Shown here piece by piece: positions 1 to 7,939 of a DNA stretch of 64,000 bases (position 1 is the first letter of the stretch; each line of letters begins with the position of its first letter). Both the position numbers and the translations under genes were made by a program. Source of the DNA: Aidingimonas lacisalsi (GTDB taxonomy: Bacteria > Pseudomonadota > Gammaproteobacteria > Pseudomonadales > Halomonadaceae); contig NZ_VRYH01000005.1 of assembly GCF_008079445.1 (NCBI RefSeq), positions 248,001 to 312,000 of the forward strand, given 5' to 3'. Below the pieces are notes generated by a model. That model searched no databases, was not told the DNA's origin, and was given only the letters and a program-made list of their open reading frames with translations.

Positions 1-20
1 ACGCATAGTCGACTCGAGGA

Positions 21-96
21 TGGTGGAGCCTAGCGGGCTCGAACCGCTGACCTCAACACTGCCAGTGTTGCGCTCTCCCAGCTGAGCTAAGGCCCC
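21..96 (-). tRNA. tRNA-Ala (anticodon GGC), CCA encoded
   Basis: The minus strand folds into a complete 76-nt cloverleaf. The acceptor stem GGGGCCT pairs with AGGCTCC (one G-T wobble), the discriminator is A and the terminal CCA is encoded at 21-23. The D-loop has the AGCTCAGCTGGGAGAGC pattern, the anticodon stem-loop is CAACA/CTGGCAG/TGTTG with anticodon GGC, and the T-arm contains GGTTCGAGCCC. tRNA-Ala(GGC) beside gltX is a familiar arrangement in gammaproteobacteria. Confidence 0.97.
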
Positions 97-129
97 ACAT
101 GCATCGATTGCCTCGTGAAGACGGAGCGC

Positions 130-158
130 ATGTTACTGATACGCCCCGGGTTCGTCAA
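130..158 (-). promoter_or_regulatory. sigma70 promoter of tRNA-Ala
   Basis: On the minus strand a -35 box TTGACG (153-158) and a -10 box TAACAT (130-135) are separated by exactly 17 bases. The expected start is near 123, about 27 bases before the mature tRNA 5' end at 96. The bases just after the -10 are GC-rich (GCGCTCC), like the discriminators of stringently controlled stable-RNA promoters. Boxes are seen directly; stringent control is inferred. Confidence 0.8.
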
Positions 159-191
159 TACCTTTTGCGCTTCAAGCGTACAACCGATGGC

Positions 192-1670
192 TTATAGTTC
201 TCGATATTCCTTCTCGAAGCGTTTCGCCTGTTTCTTGGAAACGCCCCCCAGTACATCGACAGCATGACGCAAGCGAGCACGGGTCATGTCCGAACCGAGG
301 ATGGCCATTGCATCGAGCACCGACGTGGATGTTGGAGAGCCAGTGACAGCAATGAAGACCGGGGCGAGGAAGGCTTTCATCTTGAGCTCGAAATAGTCGG
401 CCAAGGCCTTGACCTCATCCAGCAGCGCCTCCTTATGCCAGGCTGTGACGCCTTCCAGGCGCCAGACCAGGAATTGCAGCATCTTGAGAAGCGTCTCGCG
501 CTCCAGCTTGACGCCCTGGAAGCTCGACTCATCGATAGCAGGCAAACCGGAAAAGAAATGACCGGCCAGCGGAGCCACCTCGGACAGAGTATCCACCCTG
601 GGCCTGACCTGTGGCAGGATCTGCTTGACGTAGTCCTCATTGAATGCCCACTCGCGCAGGGCATGTAGGAGAGCCTCGTCATCGAGATCTTCGCGGATGT
701 AAACCCCATTAAGCCAAGTCAGTTTCTCAAGATCGAACACCGGCCCACCCAGAGAGATCCGCTGAACGTCGAAGTGCGACATCATCTCGTCAAGCGAAAA
801 TTTCTCGCGGTCATCAGGCATCGACCACCCCATACGACCCAAATAGTTGGTCACTGCCTGGGGCAGATACCCCATGCGTCGATAATAATTGATCGACGTG
901 GGGTTCTTTCGTTTGGAGAGCTTCGACTTGTCCGGATTGCGTAGCAAGGGCATGTGGCATAGCTCTGGCATGTCCCAGCCAAAATAGTCGTATAACAACT
1001 GATGCTTGGGTGCGGAATTGATCCACTCCTCACCACGCAGCACATGAGTGATCCCCATCAAGTGATCGTCGACCACATTGGCAAGGTGATAGGTGGGCAT
1101 GCCATCGGACTTGAGAAGAATCTGGGCATCGACCTGGGCCCAATCCACCTCGATGCTGCCACGCAGCATGTCACTGACGACACAGGTGCCCTCCTCCGGT
1201 ACCTGCATCCGAACCACATAAGGCCACGCTTCACGCTCACGACGTGCCGCTTCGTCCTCGGACAAGGCAAGGTCATGCGGCTTCAATGCCAGATGCAGTC
1301 CCTCGGCCTTGCGCGTTTCGCGCAACTCGTCGAGTTCATCACTGGTTCGGTAACACTTGAAAGCGTGCCCGGCATCGAGCAACCGCTGCGCATGCTCGGC
1401 ATAGATATCACCACGCTCGCTCTGACGGTAAGGACCGAACTGGCCACCGACATCCGGCCCCTCATCCCAATCGAGCCCCAGCCAACGCAAGGAATCCAGA
1501 ATCATCTGCTCGGATTCCGCAGTCGAGCGGACACGATCGGTATCCTCGATACGCAAGATGAATTGACCGTTGTGCTGACGAGCGAAGCACAGATTGAACA
1601 ACGCGATATAAGCCGTGCCTACATGCGGGTCACCCGTGGGGGACGGAGCGATGCGAGTGCGTACAGTCAT
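192..1670 (-). CDS. gltX: glutamyl-tRNA synthetase
   Basis: A cytoplasmic class I aminoacyl-tRNA synthetase that charges tRNA(Glu) with glutamate using ATP. The 492-residue length is normal for bacterial GluRS. The HIGH-type signature lies in [13 protein letters not shown] (residues 9-21), where HVGT replaces HIGH. The KMSKS-type loop is KSKLSKR (residues 248-254). RIEDTDR near residue 40 is the family glutamate/ATP pocket motif. The zinc-knuckle cysteines of E. coli GluRS are not apparent: only a CYRT remains near residue 106, so this looks like a zinc-free form. The tRNA-Ala gene follows on the same strand with its own promoter. Confidence 0.97.
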   Translation of the reverse strand: MTVRTRIAPSPTGDPHVGTAYIALFNLCFARQHNGQFILRIEDTDRVRSTAESEQMILDSLRWLGLDWDEGPDVGGQFGPYRQSERGDIYAEHAQRLLDAGHAFKCYRTSDELDELRETRKAEGLHLALKPHDLALSEDEAARREREAWPYVVRMQVPEEGTCVVSDMLRGSIEVDWAQVDAQILLKSDGMPTYHLANVVDDHLMGITHVLRGEEWINSAPKHQLLYDYFGWDMPELCHMPLLRNPDKSKLSKRKNPTSINYYRRMGYLPQAVTNYLGRMGWSMPDDREKFSLDEMMSHFDVQRISLGGPVFDLEKLTWLNGVYIREDLDDEALLHALREWAFNEDYVKQILPQVRPRVDTLSEVAPLAGHFFSGLPAIDESSFQGVKLERETLLKMLQFLVWRLEGVTAWHKEALLDEVKALADYFELKMKAFLAPVFIAVTGSPTSTSVLDAMAILGSDMTRARLRHAVDVLGGVSKKQAKRFEKEYREL

Positions 1671-1703
1671 GGTGATTCAATCTCTTGGAGGCAAACTGGC
1701 GAC

Positions 1704-1709
1704 ATTATA
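1704..1709 (-). promoter_or_regulatory. -10 box of a gltX promoter
   Basis: The minus strand carries a perfect TATAAT about 34 bases upstream of the gltX ATG. This would give a short leader of roughly 25 nt. The -35 position (CTGATG at 17-bp spacing) is a weak match, so the promoter may be activator-helped or depend on the upstream TGCG bases. Confidence 0.55.
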
Positions 1710-1809
1710 CGCACTCGGTAGCCGATCATCAGCTTTACTACGGCACTTCGTGCCAGCTTCGCATGGCGAACATCAAACCGTGCGAGCCAATGGTCCATAG
1801 CCGAGACGT

Positions 1810-2706
1810 TCAAAGCACCAGATTTTCCCGGAACCATTCTGTGATGAAATCCAGGTAAGTACGAGTCTTGTCCGGCAAGTACTTCCTGGATCGGAACAGG
1901 ACCAGCATGCTGCCATGCTCATTCCAGTAGGGTTGCAAGAGAGGGACGAGCTCGCCGGAAGCCACGGCGGAACGGGCGGCGAAGGTCGGTAGATAGGCCA
2001 ACCCGAAACCTGCCTTGGCGGCTTCGACGACGCCAAGCAGGTTATTGATGACCAGCCGCGAATGCGGCTCGACATCCAGTGGCTGGCCATCGAGCGAGAA
2101 GCGCCAGTGCGCTCCCAAGTCATAGTTACCATAGAAGATCGTGTCGTAGGTAGCGATGTCCTGAGGATGCAGGGGGTAGTTGACTCGTGCCAGATAATCC
2201 GGTGCCGCATATACACCATAGACGACCTTGCAAAGTGGTCGTGAGACCATGCTGGATGGCGGCAACGGCCCCATCCGAATGGCGAGATCCACGGCTTCAT
2301 CGATCGGCTCGAAACGTTGATCCTCGAGCAGGATCTCCACCGCCACATCCGGATAGCGGCGCATGAATTCGGTCGTCGGTGCCGCCAGATACATGAAACC
2401 GAAGCTCACTTGAGCACTGACTTTCAACTGACCGCGCGGCCTGGCGGTTACCGACTGGACCTGGGCTTCTGCCGCCGACAACTCCTCGCATATGCGCAAC
2501 CCATGTTCGTAATAGATCTGCCCGGCCTCGGTAAGATGCAGCGAACGCGTCGACCGATTGAGCAGGCTGACCCCGAGTTCATCTTCCAGCGACGCTACAC
2601 GCTTGGAGGCTAGCGACTTGGAAATCCCCAGACGTCGAGCTGCGCCGGTGAAACTGCCACTACGCACCACGTCGACAAAGACCTTGAGCGCATCCAGTGT
2701 GGCCAC
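1810..2706 (-). CDS. LysR-family transcriptional regulator
   Basis: A 298-residue LysR-type regulator. The N-terminal winged HTH (about residues 3-62) reads LKVFVDVVRSGSFTGAARRL then KSLASKRVASLE. A substrate-binding effector domain follows from about residue 90. A GTG start at 2706 is chosen because a perfect AGGAGGT Shine-Dalgarno (2713-2719) lies 6 bases upstream; an ATG further upstream would add 19 residues with no family similarity. No divergent target gene is adjacent: the next gene, an XRE regulator, is over 400 bases away, so the regulon is unknown. Confidence 0.9.
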   Translation of the reverse strand: MATLDALKVFVDVVRSGSFTGAARRLGISKSLASKRVASLEDELGVSLLNRSTRSLHLTEAGQIYYEHGLRICEELSAAEAQVQSVTARPRGQLKVSAQVSFGFMYLAAPTTEFMRRYPDVAVEILLEDQRFEPIDEAVDLAIRMGPLPPSSMVSRPLCKVVYGVYAAPDYLARVNYPLHPQDIATYDTIFYGNYDLGAHWRFSLDGQPLDVEPHSRLVINNLLGVVEAAKAGFGLAYLPTFAARSAVASGELVPLLQPYWNEHGSMLVLFRSRKYLPDKTRTYLDFITEWFRENLVL

Positions 2707-2743
2707 CCCATACCTCCTGTCGCCGCTATTTACATATCCCCTT

Positions 2744-2762
2744 TGTTTCCAATATGGAAACA
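2744..2762. promoter_or_regulatory. inverted repeat, possible LysR operator
   Basis: TGTTTCC (2744-2750), five bases, then GGAAACA (2756-2762) form a 7-bp-arm palindrome about 40 bases upstream of the LysR GTG start. The size and position fit an autoregulatory LysR box. The assignment is inferred from position only. Confidence 0.4.
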
Positions 2763-2819
2763 CAAGTTTTCGATTGTACCCACTTATTCCGAAAAAGCCG
2801 ACTGATTATACTGCCCGTG

Positions 2820-2960
2820 CGTTTGATCGATGGCACGAGTCATCGCAACCAACCGCAACGCCATCAGATCGTGACAATCGTCAGATCTGGATGGCGCCTT
2901 CAGTGCATACTTGCCTTATGCGTGCCGATGCTAGATAACAGCCGGCACGCTTTTTCTTTT
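2820..2960 (+). ncRNA. candidate small RNA or structured leader
   Basis: A possible transcript of about 140 nt. It begins just after a good -10 box (TATACT, 2807-2812), but the -35 is poor (TTATTC). It contains a stem of about 16 bp at 2859-2896: 7+5+4 bp with two single-base bulges and an AATC loop. It ends in an 8-bp hairpin followed by TTTTTCTTTT. No protein gene precedes the terminator on this strand, so the unit is either a free small RNA or an attenuator-type leader of the XRE gene at 3135. No known RNA family was recognised. Confidence 0.45.
2920..2960 (+). terminator. Rho-independent terminator
   Basis: GCGTGCCG (2920-2927) pairs perfectly with CGGCACGC (2943-2950). Inner GCT/AGC pairing is possible, and a T-rich run TTTTTCTTTT follows at 2951-2960. 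Orientation is clearly plus strand. It ends the candidate small RNA. Confidence 0.7.
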
Positions 2961-3134
2961 CAAGCTCCATCTTCCGAATTCCACGCCGGTTTCGCTATTC
3001 TTCCTTTCCTGCAGTGACGCCGTTGGTGAAGGAACTTCTCAGGACCAACAGTTATCTCAACGTTGATGCGCGTTATTGCACAGTCGCTGGCGAATGCCAG
3101 AGCATGCCTTATCCCCTGAAACGAGATACATTCA

Positions 3135-3689
3135 ATGGAAGAACTAGGCGCAAGGATCAAACGGTTACGTGAACACGCTAAGCTCAACAAAGCAGCGCTC
3201 GCCCGTCAGGTCGGTGTATCGGATGTCACCATCGGCTATTGGGAAAGCGGTGAAATCAAGCAAATCGGGCACACCCGTCTGGTCGCACTGGCTGAAGCGC
3301 TCGGCTGCGGGCTAGATGAGCTACTGACGGAGTCGCCAGAAACACCCTTTCCTTTTCTGCAACTGACGCCGACGCTGCCACTCCCTTGGCAAAAGCATGC
3401 CAGTCAGGTAACGGCCCTACCGATCTCATGGCCAAACACGCGCGAGGCCCCCATTCCCTGTTATATCGTGACGCCATCACCGGAAGCGACCTTCGATCAC
3501 CTTCCTCGGGGAGACCTGGCGGCCATTACACCGACCGAAAGCCATCAGGGTAACGGGCTCTATATCGTCGAATACCAGGGGCGACTATCGATACAACGAA
3601 TGGAGAACGACAACTTACACTTGCCGTCGCGATCCACGCCGCATATTCATGGCAGGCTCATCGCCCGCTGGTCGCTTGTGTCGGACTGA
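3135..3689 (+). CDS. XRE-family regulator with repressor-like C-terminal domain
   Basis: A 184-residue protein. Residues about 5-62 form a Cro/C1-type HTH (RIKRLREHAKLNKAALARQ, then VSDVTIGYWESGE). The C-terminal part (about residues 110-175) has the spacing of a LexA/S24-like fold: a PRGDLAAITP turn, then GLYIVEYQGRLSIQR. The usual catalytic Ser and Lys of self-cleaving repressors are not apparent; SIQR has Arg where Lys is common. It is therefore probably a non-cleavable regulator. No phage genes adjoin it, and its target is unknown. A structured RNA candidate lies just upstream. Confidence 0.8.
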   Translation: MEELGARIKRLREHAKLNKAALARQVGVSDVTIGYWESGEIKQIGHTRLVALAEALGCGLDELLTESPETPFPFLQLTPTLPLPWQKHASQVTALPISWPNTREAPIPCYIVTPSPEATFDHLPRGDLAAITPTESHQGNGLYIVEYQGRLSIQRMENDNLHLPSRSTPHIHGRLIARWSLVSD

Positions 3690-3756
3690 CAGGAATCGGT
3701 GCGGTTGGAGCAGCAGATAGGTCCCGGTATCCCCAAGGGCAGGCGGCCGTGACAAA

Positions 3757-3798
3757 CGATGGATCAATCCCTCCTTCCCTAGCAGGGTTGATCCATCG
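3757..3798. repeat. long perfect hairpin downstream of the XRE gene
   Basis: CGATGGATCAA (3757-3767) and TTGATCCATCG (3788-3798) are exact inverted repeats of 11 bp. Inside them CCCT pairs with AGGG across one bulged base, giving about 15 bp of stem. It lies about 70 bases after the XRE stop with no T-run, so it may be a Rho-assisted transcript end or an operator-like palindrome. Confidence 0.6.
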
Positions 3799-3938
3799 GA
3801 GCGGCCTCCCTGTCGCTGAATCGAACGTCTTTATTCATTATCGTCCCACCTGACAGTTAATCGCTCCCCGTCAAATACCTCTGGTCAAGAAGCTCGAAAA
3901 ATGATTGCCCGACCATCGGAACGTCCATTAACAGGCAG

Positions 3939-4523
3939 TCAATTGCCGGCCTTGTAAGCCGTGGAGTACGTAGCCACCGCACCTTCATACTCCGCTTGTG
4001 ATACCAACGGCCCACTCAGGTGCTCGCCTTGGCCACCTATGACTCGTTGAACCGACGGCGGCTGCACACCGGGGGGAGACATCCTGAAGGTAATCGTGTA
4101 GTCACCATCGGGCACACCACTTTCCGGTCCCAACGGTCCTGCCTCGAACCGGCCATCCTGCACAGCGACTCTAGACCGCCAACTCAAGCGGCTACTACTC
4201 CGCTCAACGATAATCACGACTTCGGTGTCATCGGGCAGGTTCGTGTCTCCGGAAATCAGCAGACGACGATTCGCTTGTCGCTCCGCCGACAACGAGACAT
4301 CGACAGGCGCTGACAACGTCTCGACCGACTGCGACTGTGATTCAGCAGTGGCGGTATCCTCGTCGACTGCAGCCGGTTGAGTCGTCTCCGCTGGCTGGCT
4401 GCTTTCACCATCCTCACCGTCGCCTCCACAGCCAGTCAGCATGAACAGCAGCAACAGCGGCACCAACGTCTGGGAAACGACGCCCCTCTGCGCAAAGTGT
4501 CTATCGACACGCCTTGTCGCCAT
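3939..4523 (-). CDS. putative lipoprotein of unknown function
   Basis: A 194-residue envelope protein. The N-terminus has basic residues, a hydrophobic stretch (LVPLLLLFML) and the lipobox LTGC followed by GGDGEDGESS, so it should be cleaved by signal peptidase II and lipid-anchored. An acidic, Ser/Thr/Gln-rich linker of about 50 residues follows, then a compact region with beta-sandwich character (RRLLISGDTNLPDDTEVVI, later PDGDYTITF) resembling Ig-like presentation modules. The ATG at 4523 is preferred over an upstream GTG because AAAGGTG lies at suitable distance. No family name is recognised. Confidence 0.75.
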   Translation of the reverse strand: MATRRVDRHFAQRGVVSQTLVPLLLLFMLTGCGGDGEDGESSQPAETTQPAAVDEDTATAESQSQSVETLSAPVDVSLSAERQANRRLLISGDTNLPDDTEVVIIVERSSSRLSWRSRVAVQDGRFEAGPLGPESGVPDGDYTITFRMSPPGVQPPSVQRVIGGQGEHLSGPLVSQAEYEGAVATYSTAYKAGN

Positions 4524-4586
4524 AATCGACACCTTTACCACCTCAGTTACCCGATACTGAACAAAACAACAGCATGTTGTGCCATC

Positions 4587-4904
4587 CTACCTGCCAGCAT
4601 AATCGATATCTCCTTGATCTCGATATGTTGCGTGGCATCCGTTCATATCGCGCATCGGGGTGACGGGCTCGATCGCGCCACATCGGCAATGCGAATTTGC
4701 GCCAAGTATGAGAAACTGCCGTCCTTTCGACGGCGCATCCTTGATGCCTGTCGTTGCCACGAACACCTCCCGATGTACCAAATTGCCGGCACCCCATGTG
4801 CCAAACCAGTACCAAGGCATGGCAAAGAACGGGGCGAAATCACTGTAGTCATGAACCGTTATGATCGATAACGCAACCGCCACAACCAGGATGAATACTG
4901 ACAT
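4587..4904 (-). CDS. possible small membrane protein (doubtful)
   Basis: An open frame of 105 residues starts MSVFILVVAVALSII and has a second hydrophobic, aromatic stretch with WYWFGTWG. This would make two membrane segments followed by a Cys-containing soluble tail. It has only a weak AGG ribosome site and overlaps the start of dusA by 14 bases on the other strand. The tail composition is unremarkable. It may be chance, but it is the only substantial frame between the lipoprotein and dusA. Confidence 0.25.
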   Translation of the reverse strand: MSVFILVVAVALSIITVHDYSDFAPFFAMPWYWFGTWGAGNLVHREVFVATTGIKDAPSKGRQFLILGANSHCRCGAIEPVTPMRDMNGCHATYRDQGDIDYAGR

Positions 4905-5925
4905 CACGCGGCCTGAGCTTGATAGGACATTCTCCGTCGCCCCCATGATGGATTGGACGACTCGCGACTTCCGCGCTTTCGCGCGAACGCTGACGCACCG
5001 CGCCCTATTGTATACCGAGATGGTGACGACTGGGGCGATCCTCTATGGCAGCCCCCGTGAGCGCTTTTTAGGATACAGTGATGTCGAGCATCCCTTGGCG
5101 TTACAACTGGGCGGTAGTGACGCCGGAGAGTTGGCAGAGTGTGCGGCGATCGCCGAAGCCTGGGGATATGACGAGGTCAACCTCAACGTCGGGTGCCCCA
5201 GCGACCGAGTGAAGAACAACCTGATTGGCGCTTGCCTGATGGCGTATCCTGATACAGTCGCCAAGGCGGTGCGCGCCATGCGTGAGGCCGTCTCGATCCC
5301 TGTGACCGTGAAGTGCCGTATTGGTATCGATGATCAGGACGAGGATGCGGATCTCGAGCGCTTCGTAGCCACTGTTGCCGATGCCGGTTGCGATGTTTTC
5401 ATCCTGCACTCCCGCAAGGCATGGCTGGAAGGATTGTCCCCCAAGGAGAATCGCGATGTACCACCACTCAACCGCGCACGCGTGTATCGTCTGAAAACGA
5501 ACCACCCAGCGTTGCACATCGGCATCAACGGAGGCCTCAAGACGCTCGACGAGTGCCGAGCCCAACTCCAGCATGTCGACAGCGTCATGGTCGGTCGCGC
5601 AGCTTACCAGAACCCCTGGCTGCTGGCAGAGATCGATCAGACCCTATACGGAACTGCCGGTCCCGCCGAGAGCCGGCATTCGGCGGCGCAGGCGATCCGG
5701 CCCTATATCGCACGACGCCTCGAAGAAGGCGCGAAGCTCAATCATATTACGCGTCATCTGCTGGGTCTGTTCCAGGGCTGCCCCGGCGGTCGCCGGTTTC
5801 GACGCCACTTGTCGGAAAACGCCCACCGTAGCGGTGCAGGTCTCGACGTCTTCGATGATGCGCTGGCCTGGGTTCCGGAAGACCCCATACCGCACCATCA
5901 AGCCAATGGCCTGGCAGCCGTGTGA
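4891..5925 (+). CDS. dusA: tRNA-dihydrouridine(20/20a) synthase
   Basis: An FMN-dependent enzyme reducing uridine 20/20a in the tRNA D-loop with NADPH. The 344-residue TIM-barrel protein shows the DusA hallmarks in order: SVAPMMDWT, LLYTEMVTTGAI, LALQLGGSD, NLNVGCPSDRV (catalytic Cys), VTVKCRIGIDDQD, RKAWLEGLSPKENR, GINGG and VMVGRAAYQNPW. The SPKENR insertion separates DusA from DusB and DusC. The ATG at 4891 is chosen by family N-terminus length; an in-frame ATG at 4861 adds 10 unlikely residues. Neither start has a clear Shine-Dalgarno. Confidence 0.95.
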   Translation: MNTDITRPELDRTFSVAPMMDWTTRDFRAFARTLTHRALLYTEMVTTGAILYGSPRERFLGYSDVEHPLALQLGGSDAGELAECAAIAEAWGYDEVNLNVGCPSDRVKNNLIGACLMAYPDTVAKAVRAMREAVSIPVTVKCRIGIDDQDEDADLERFVATVADAGCDVFILHSRKAWLEGLSPKENRDVPPLNRARVYRLKTNHPALHIGINGGLKTLDECRAQLQHVDSVMVGRAAYQNPWLLAEIDQTLYGTAGPAESRHSAAQAIRPYIARRLEEGAKLNHITRHLLGLFQGCPGGRRFRRHLSENAHRSGAGLDVFDDALAWVPEDPIPHHQANGLAAV

Positions 5926-5951
5926 CACCCTTACGGCGTCAAATGGTCCGA

Positions 5952-6980
5952 TCAGCTCAAGCCATTGCTGGGTTCATAGTCCGATTGAAAGGATTCCACT
6001 GCGTTCTCTGCTTCTTCGATGGCTTCGAAACGCGCCACGTGGAACAGTGCTTCGCCTTCGTTAGCCAACGGCAGATTGCCCATACCGATCACGATTCCGT
6101 CAGCCGTGGCTTTGACTTCTCCCTCGGCATTGCCAAACGGGTCCGCAACCAACCCCAGCACCTGGCCCCTGGAGACGCGAGCGCCCAGTCTTACCCGCGG
6201 ACGTAAAATGCCATCGATCGGGGCACGCGCCCAGCTCGAACCATTGGCCACTTCGGCCGGCGGTGGGCGACGTCGACGATGCTCCCCTGCCAGCATCCCG
6301 AGCCGTCGCATGACGCGTAAAACACCACGCACCCCCGGCGCAATCGCCCATTCATCGAACCGCAATGCCTCACCTGCCTCGTACGTCAGCACCGGTACGC
6401 CGCGATTCTGGGCATAATGACGCAAGCTGCCTTCGCGCAGTTCAGCATTGAGGATGACCGGTGCCCCAAAAGCATCTGCCATACTCGCGGTTTCCGGATG
6501 TGACGTTAGTTGTGCACGAATCTGTGGCAGATTGGTGCGATGAATCGCCCCGGTATGCAAGTCGATGATATGGGTGGCCTGATCGACGATCTGCTCGCGA
6601 AACAACGAAGCCACTCGCGAGCCGAGCGAACCTTCACCGCTACCCGGAAAGCAACGGTTCAGGTCACGGCGGTCCGGCAAGTAACGGCTGTGCTGCACGA
6701 AGCCGAACACATTGACGATAGGCACCGCAATCAGCGTGCCACGTAGCCGGGCAATCGCGCGGCTTCGCAGCAAGCGTCGTACGATCTCGACGCTATTGAT
6801 TTCATCACCATGAATGGCACCGCAAACCAGAATGACAGGGCCTTTCTGGCGCCCGTGCACGACTTCGACCGGAATATGCAGAGGTGCATGAGTGTAGAGT
6901 TTCGCAACGGGCACATCGATCTGAGCACGGCCACCCGGCTCCACCCGGGTGCCGGCGAGTTCGAAAGCGGGTCGGGCCAT
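5952..6980 (-). CDS. AstE/aspartoacylase-family metallohydrolase
   Basis: A 342-residue zinc-dependent deacylase of the succinylglutamate desuccinylase/aspartoacylase (M14-like) family, substrate unknown. Zinc-site motifs are visible: VCGAIHGDEINS (His and Glu ligands) and IIDLHTGAIHR (third His). The carboxypeptidase-type core (about residues 40-210) is followed by a C-terminal biotinyl/lipoyl-like beta domain (DGILRPRVRLGARVSRGQVLG), typical of the COG3608 branch rather than true AstE. The start follows AAGGACGGACG. It reads in the same direction as the upstream OB-fold membrane protein, 78 bases away. Confidence 0.9.
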   Translation of the reverse strand: MARPAFELAGTRVEPGGRAQIDVPVAKLYTHAPLHIPVEVVHGRQKGPVILVCGAIHGDEINSVEIVRRLLRSRAIARLRGTLIAVPIVNVFGFVQHSRYLPDRRDLNRCFPGSGEGSLGSRVASLFREQIVDQATHIIDLHTGAIHRTNLPQIRAQLTSHPETASMADAFGAPVILNAELREGSLRHYAQNRGVPVLTYEAGEALRFDEWAIAPGVRGVLRVMRRLGMLAGEHRRRRPPPAEVANGSSWARAPIDGILRPRVRLGARVSRGQVLGLVADPFGNAEGEVKATADGIVIGMGNLPLANEGEALFHVARFEAIEEAENAVESFQSDYEPSNGLS

Positions 6981-7058
6981 CGTCCGTCCTTATTGACTGT
7001 CTGAAACAGGGCTCCTTTATACGGGATCAGCGTATCAGAAACGAGCCCGACCCACGTA

Positions 7059-7757
7059 TTATGTGGCTGACCCCCCATTATGTGCCGTATCGTCCTGCCC
7101 CTTGTTCTTCTGCATCAAACGCAGGTGGCTAAGATACGCACGCGCATCCAGATAATCCGACTCCAGAACGCTGCGGTACGCCTCCTCATCGGCGAGGTAC
7201 TTCACCAGAACCCGGCGTTCCCCCACCTGTGGTCGCGCGCCAGGCTTACCATGAAGACGGACCTCACTGGCTGGGTCATCGACGAAGATCGCCGTTGCGT
7301 ATTCCCCGCTATCCGGATTCTCAGTCACGCGAACGGTCTCGCCCAACTGGCATCGGTGCGCTGCTGCAGGATGGCGGTGAAACCAGCCGTGTAGACGTCG
7401 GCAAAACGCCTCGGCAACCGGAGATGCCGCCACGAAGGTCATCCAGAGTACCAGGACACCCACAGGCACCCGGAATAGCCCAAGCGACATCCAGCGTAAT
7501 GCAACGAGTTCGATCACCAGCGTAAAACTTCCCGCCATTACCAGCAGCGCCGTGATCGCGACGGTGGCAGGTACTCCGGCAAAGCCGAGCGACACCATGG
7601 TACTGGCCAGATGATCCCCCTTGAGGCTGTCGCGCTCGAACAGTTCAACGGGGAGCAGGCGAACCGCCACCAGCAACCAGTAGAGAACGACCAGCGGCAG
7701 TAACAAGGTGAACAGAACCAGCGGAAAGCTCAGAGCAATTCCGAGTACGGTCTCCAT
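7059..7757 (-). CDS. membrane protein with C-terminal OB-fold (YqiJ/NfeD-like)
   Basis: A 232-residue inner-membrane protein. Hydrophobic segments lie at about residues 5-32, 58-82 and 88-112. The rest is soluble and resembles the OB-fold of NfeD/YqiJ proteins (CQLGETVRVTENPDSGEYATAIF, later VGERRVLVKYL). YqiJ-type proteins often accompany flotillin-like proteins, but none is next to this gene. The ATG is preceded by TAAGGAGCACGCC, a clear ribosome site. Function is unknown. Confidence 0.7.
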   Translation of the reverse strand: METVLGIALSFPLVLFTLLLPLVVLYWLLVAVRLLPVELFERDSLKGDHLASTMVSLGFAGVPATVAITALLVMAGSFTLVIELVALRWMSLGLFRVPVGVLVLWMTFVAASPVAEAFCRRLHGWFHRHPAAAHRCQLGETVRVTENPDSGEYATAIFVDDPASEVRLHGKPGARPQVGERRVLVKYLADEEAYRSVLESDYLDARAYLSHLRLMQKNKGQDDTAHNGGSAT

Positions 7758-7869
7758 GGCGTGCTCCTTACGCTGGTACTTAGCCAGCGAATGGGTTTAT
7801 ACCTTCATCATAGACCACTCATCCAGAAACATGCCCAACATTGAGTTGATCGATATCAAGGCTGCATAC

Positions 7870-7904
7870 AAAAACGGGCATTCCACCCGAAAGTGGAATG
7901 CCCG
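7870..7904 (-). terminator. Rho-independent terminator of the RND pump operon
   Basis: CGGGCATTCCAC (7875-7886) and GTGGAATGCCCG (7893-7904) form a perfect 12-bp stem with a 6-base loop. Reading the minus strand it is followed by TTTTT (7870-7874), about 35 bases after the acrB-like stop. The stem and T-run are seen directly. Confidence 0.9.
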
Positions 7905-7939
7905 CGAGCTATCGCCAGAAACTGGCTAGCCAGACACGA

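Larger units (their letters stand above)
2707..3134. other. 428-bp intergenic region between LysR and XRE regulators
   Basis: No convincing protein-coding frame is present. The region holds the palindrome at 2744-2762, a TATACT -10-like box at 2807-2812, a long bulged hairpin at 2859-2896 and a terminator-like hairpin with a T-rich tail at 2920-2960. The last 170 bases before the XRE start show no further recognisable structure. Confidence 0.7.

Noticed and set aside
1002-1721. 239-residue frame on the plus strand opposite gltX
   Set aside because: It lies fully antisense to a clear, intact GluRS gene and shows no protein-family motif or ribosome site.
3135-3690. Prophage indicated by a CI-like repressor
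   Set aside because: No integrase, structural, lysis or attachment-site sequence was found around it.
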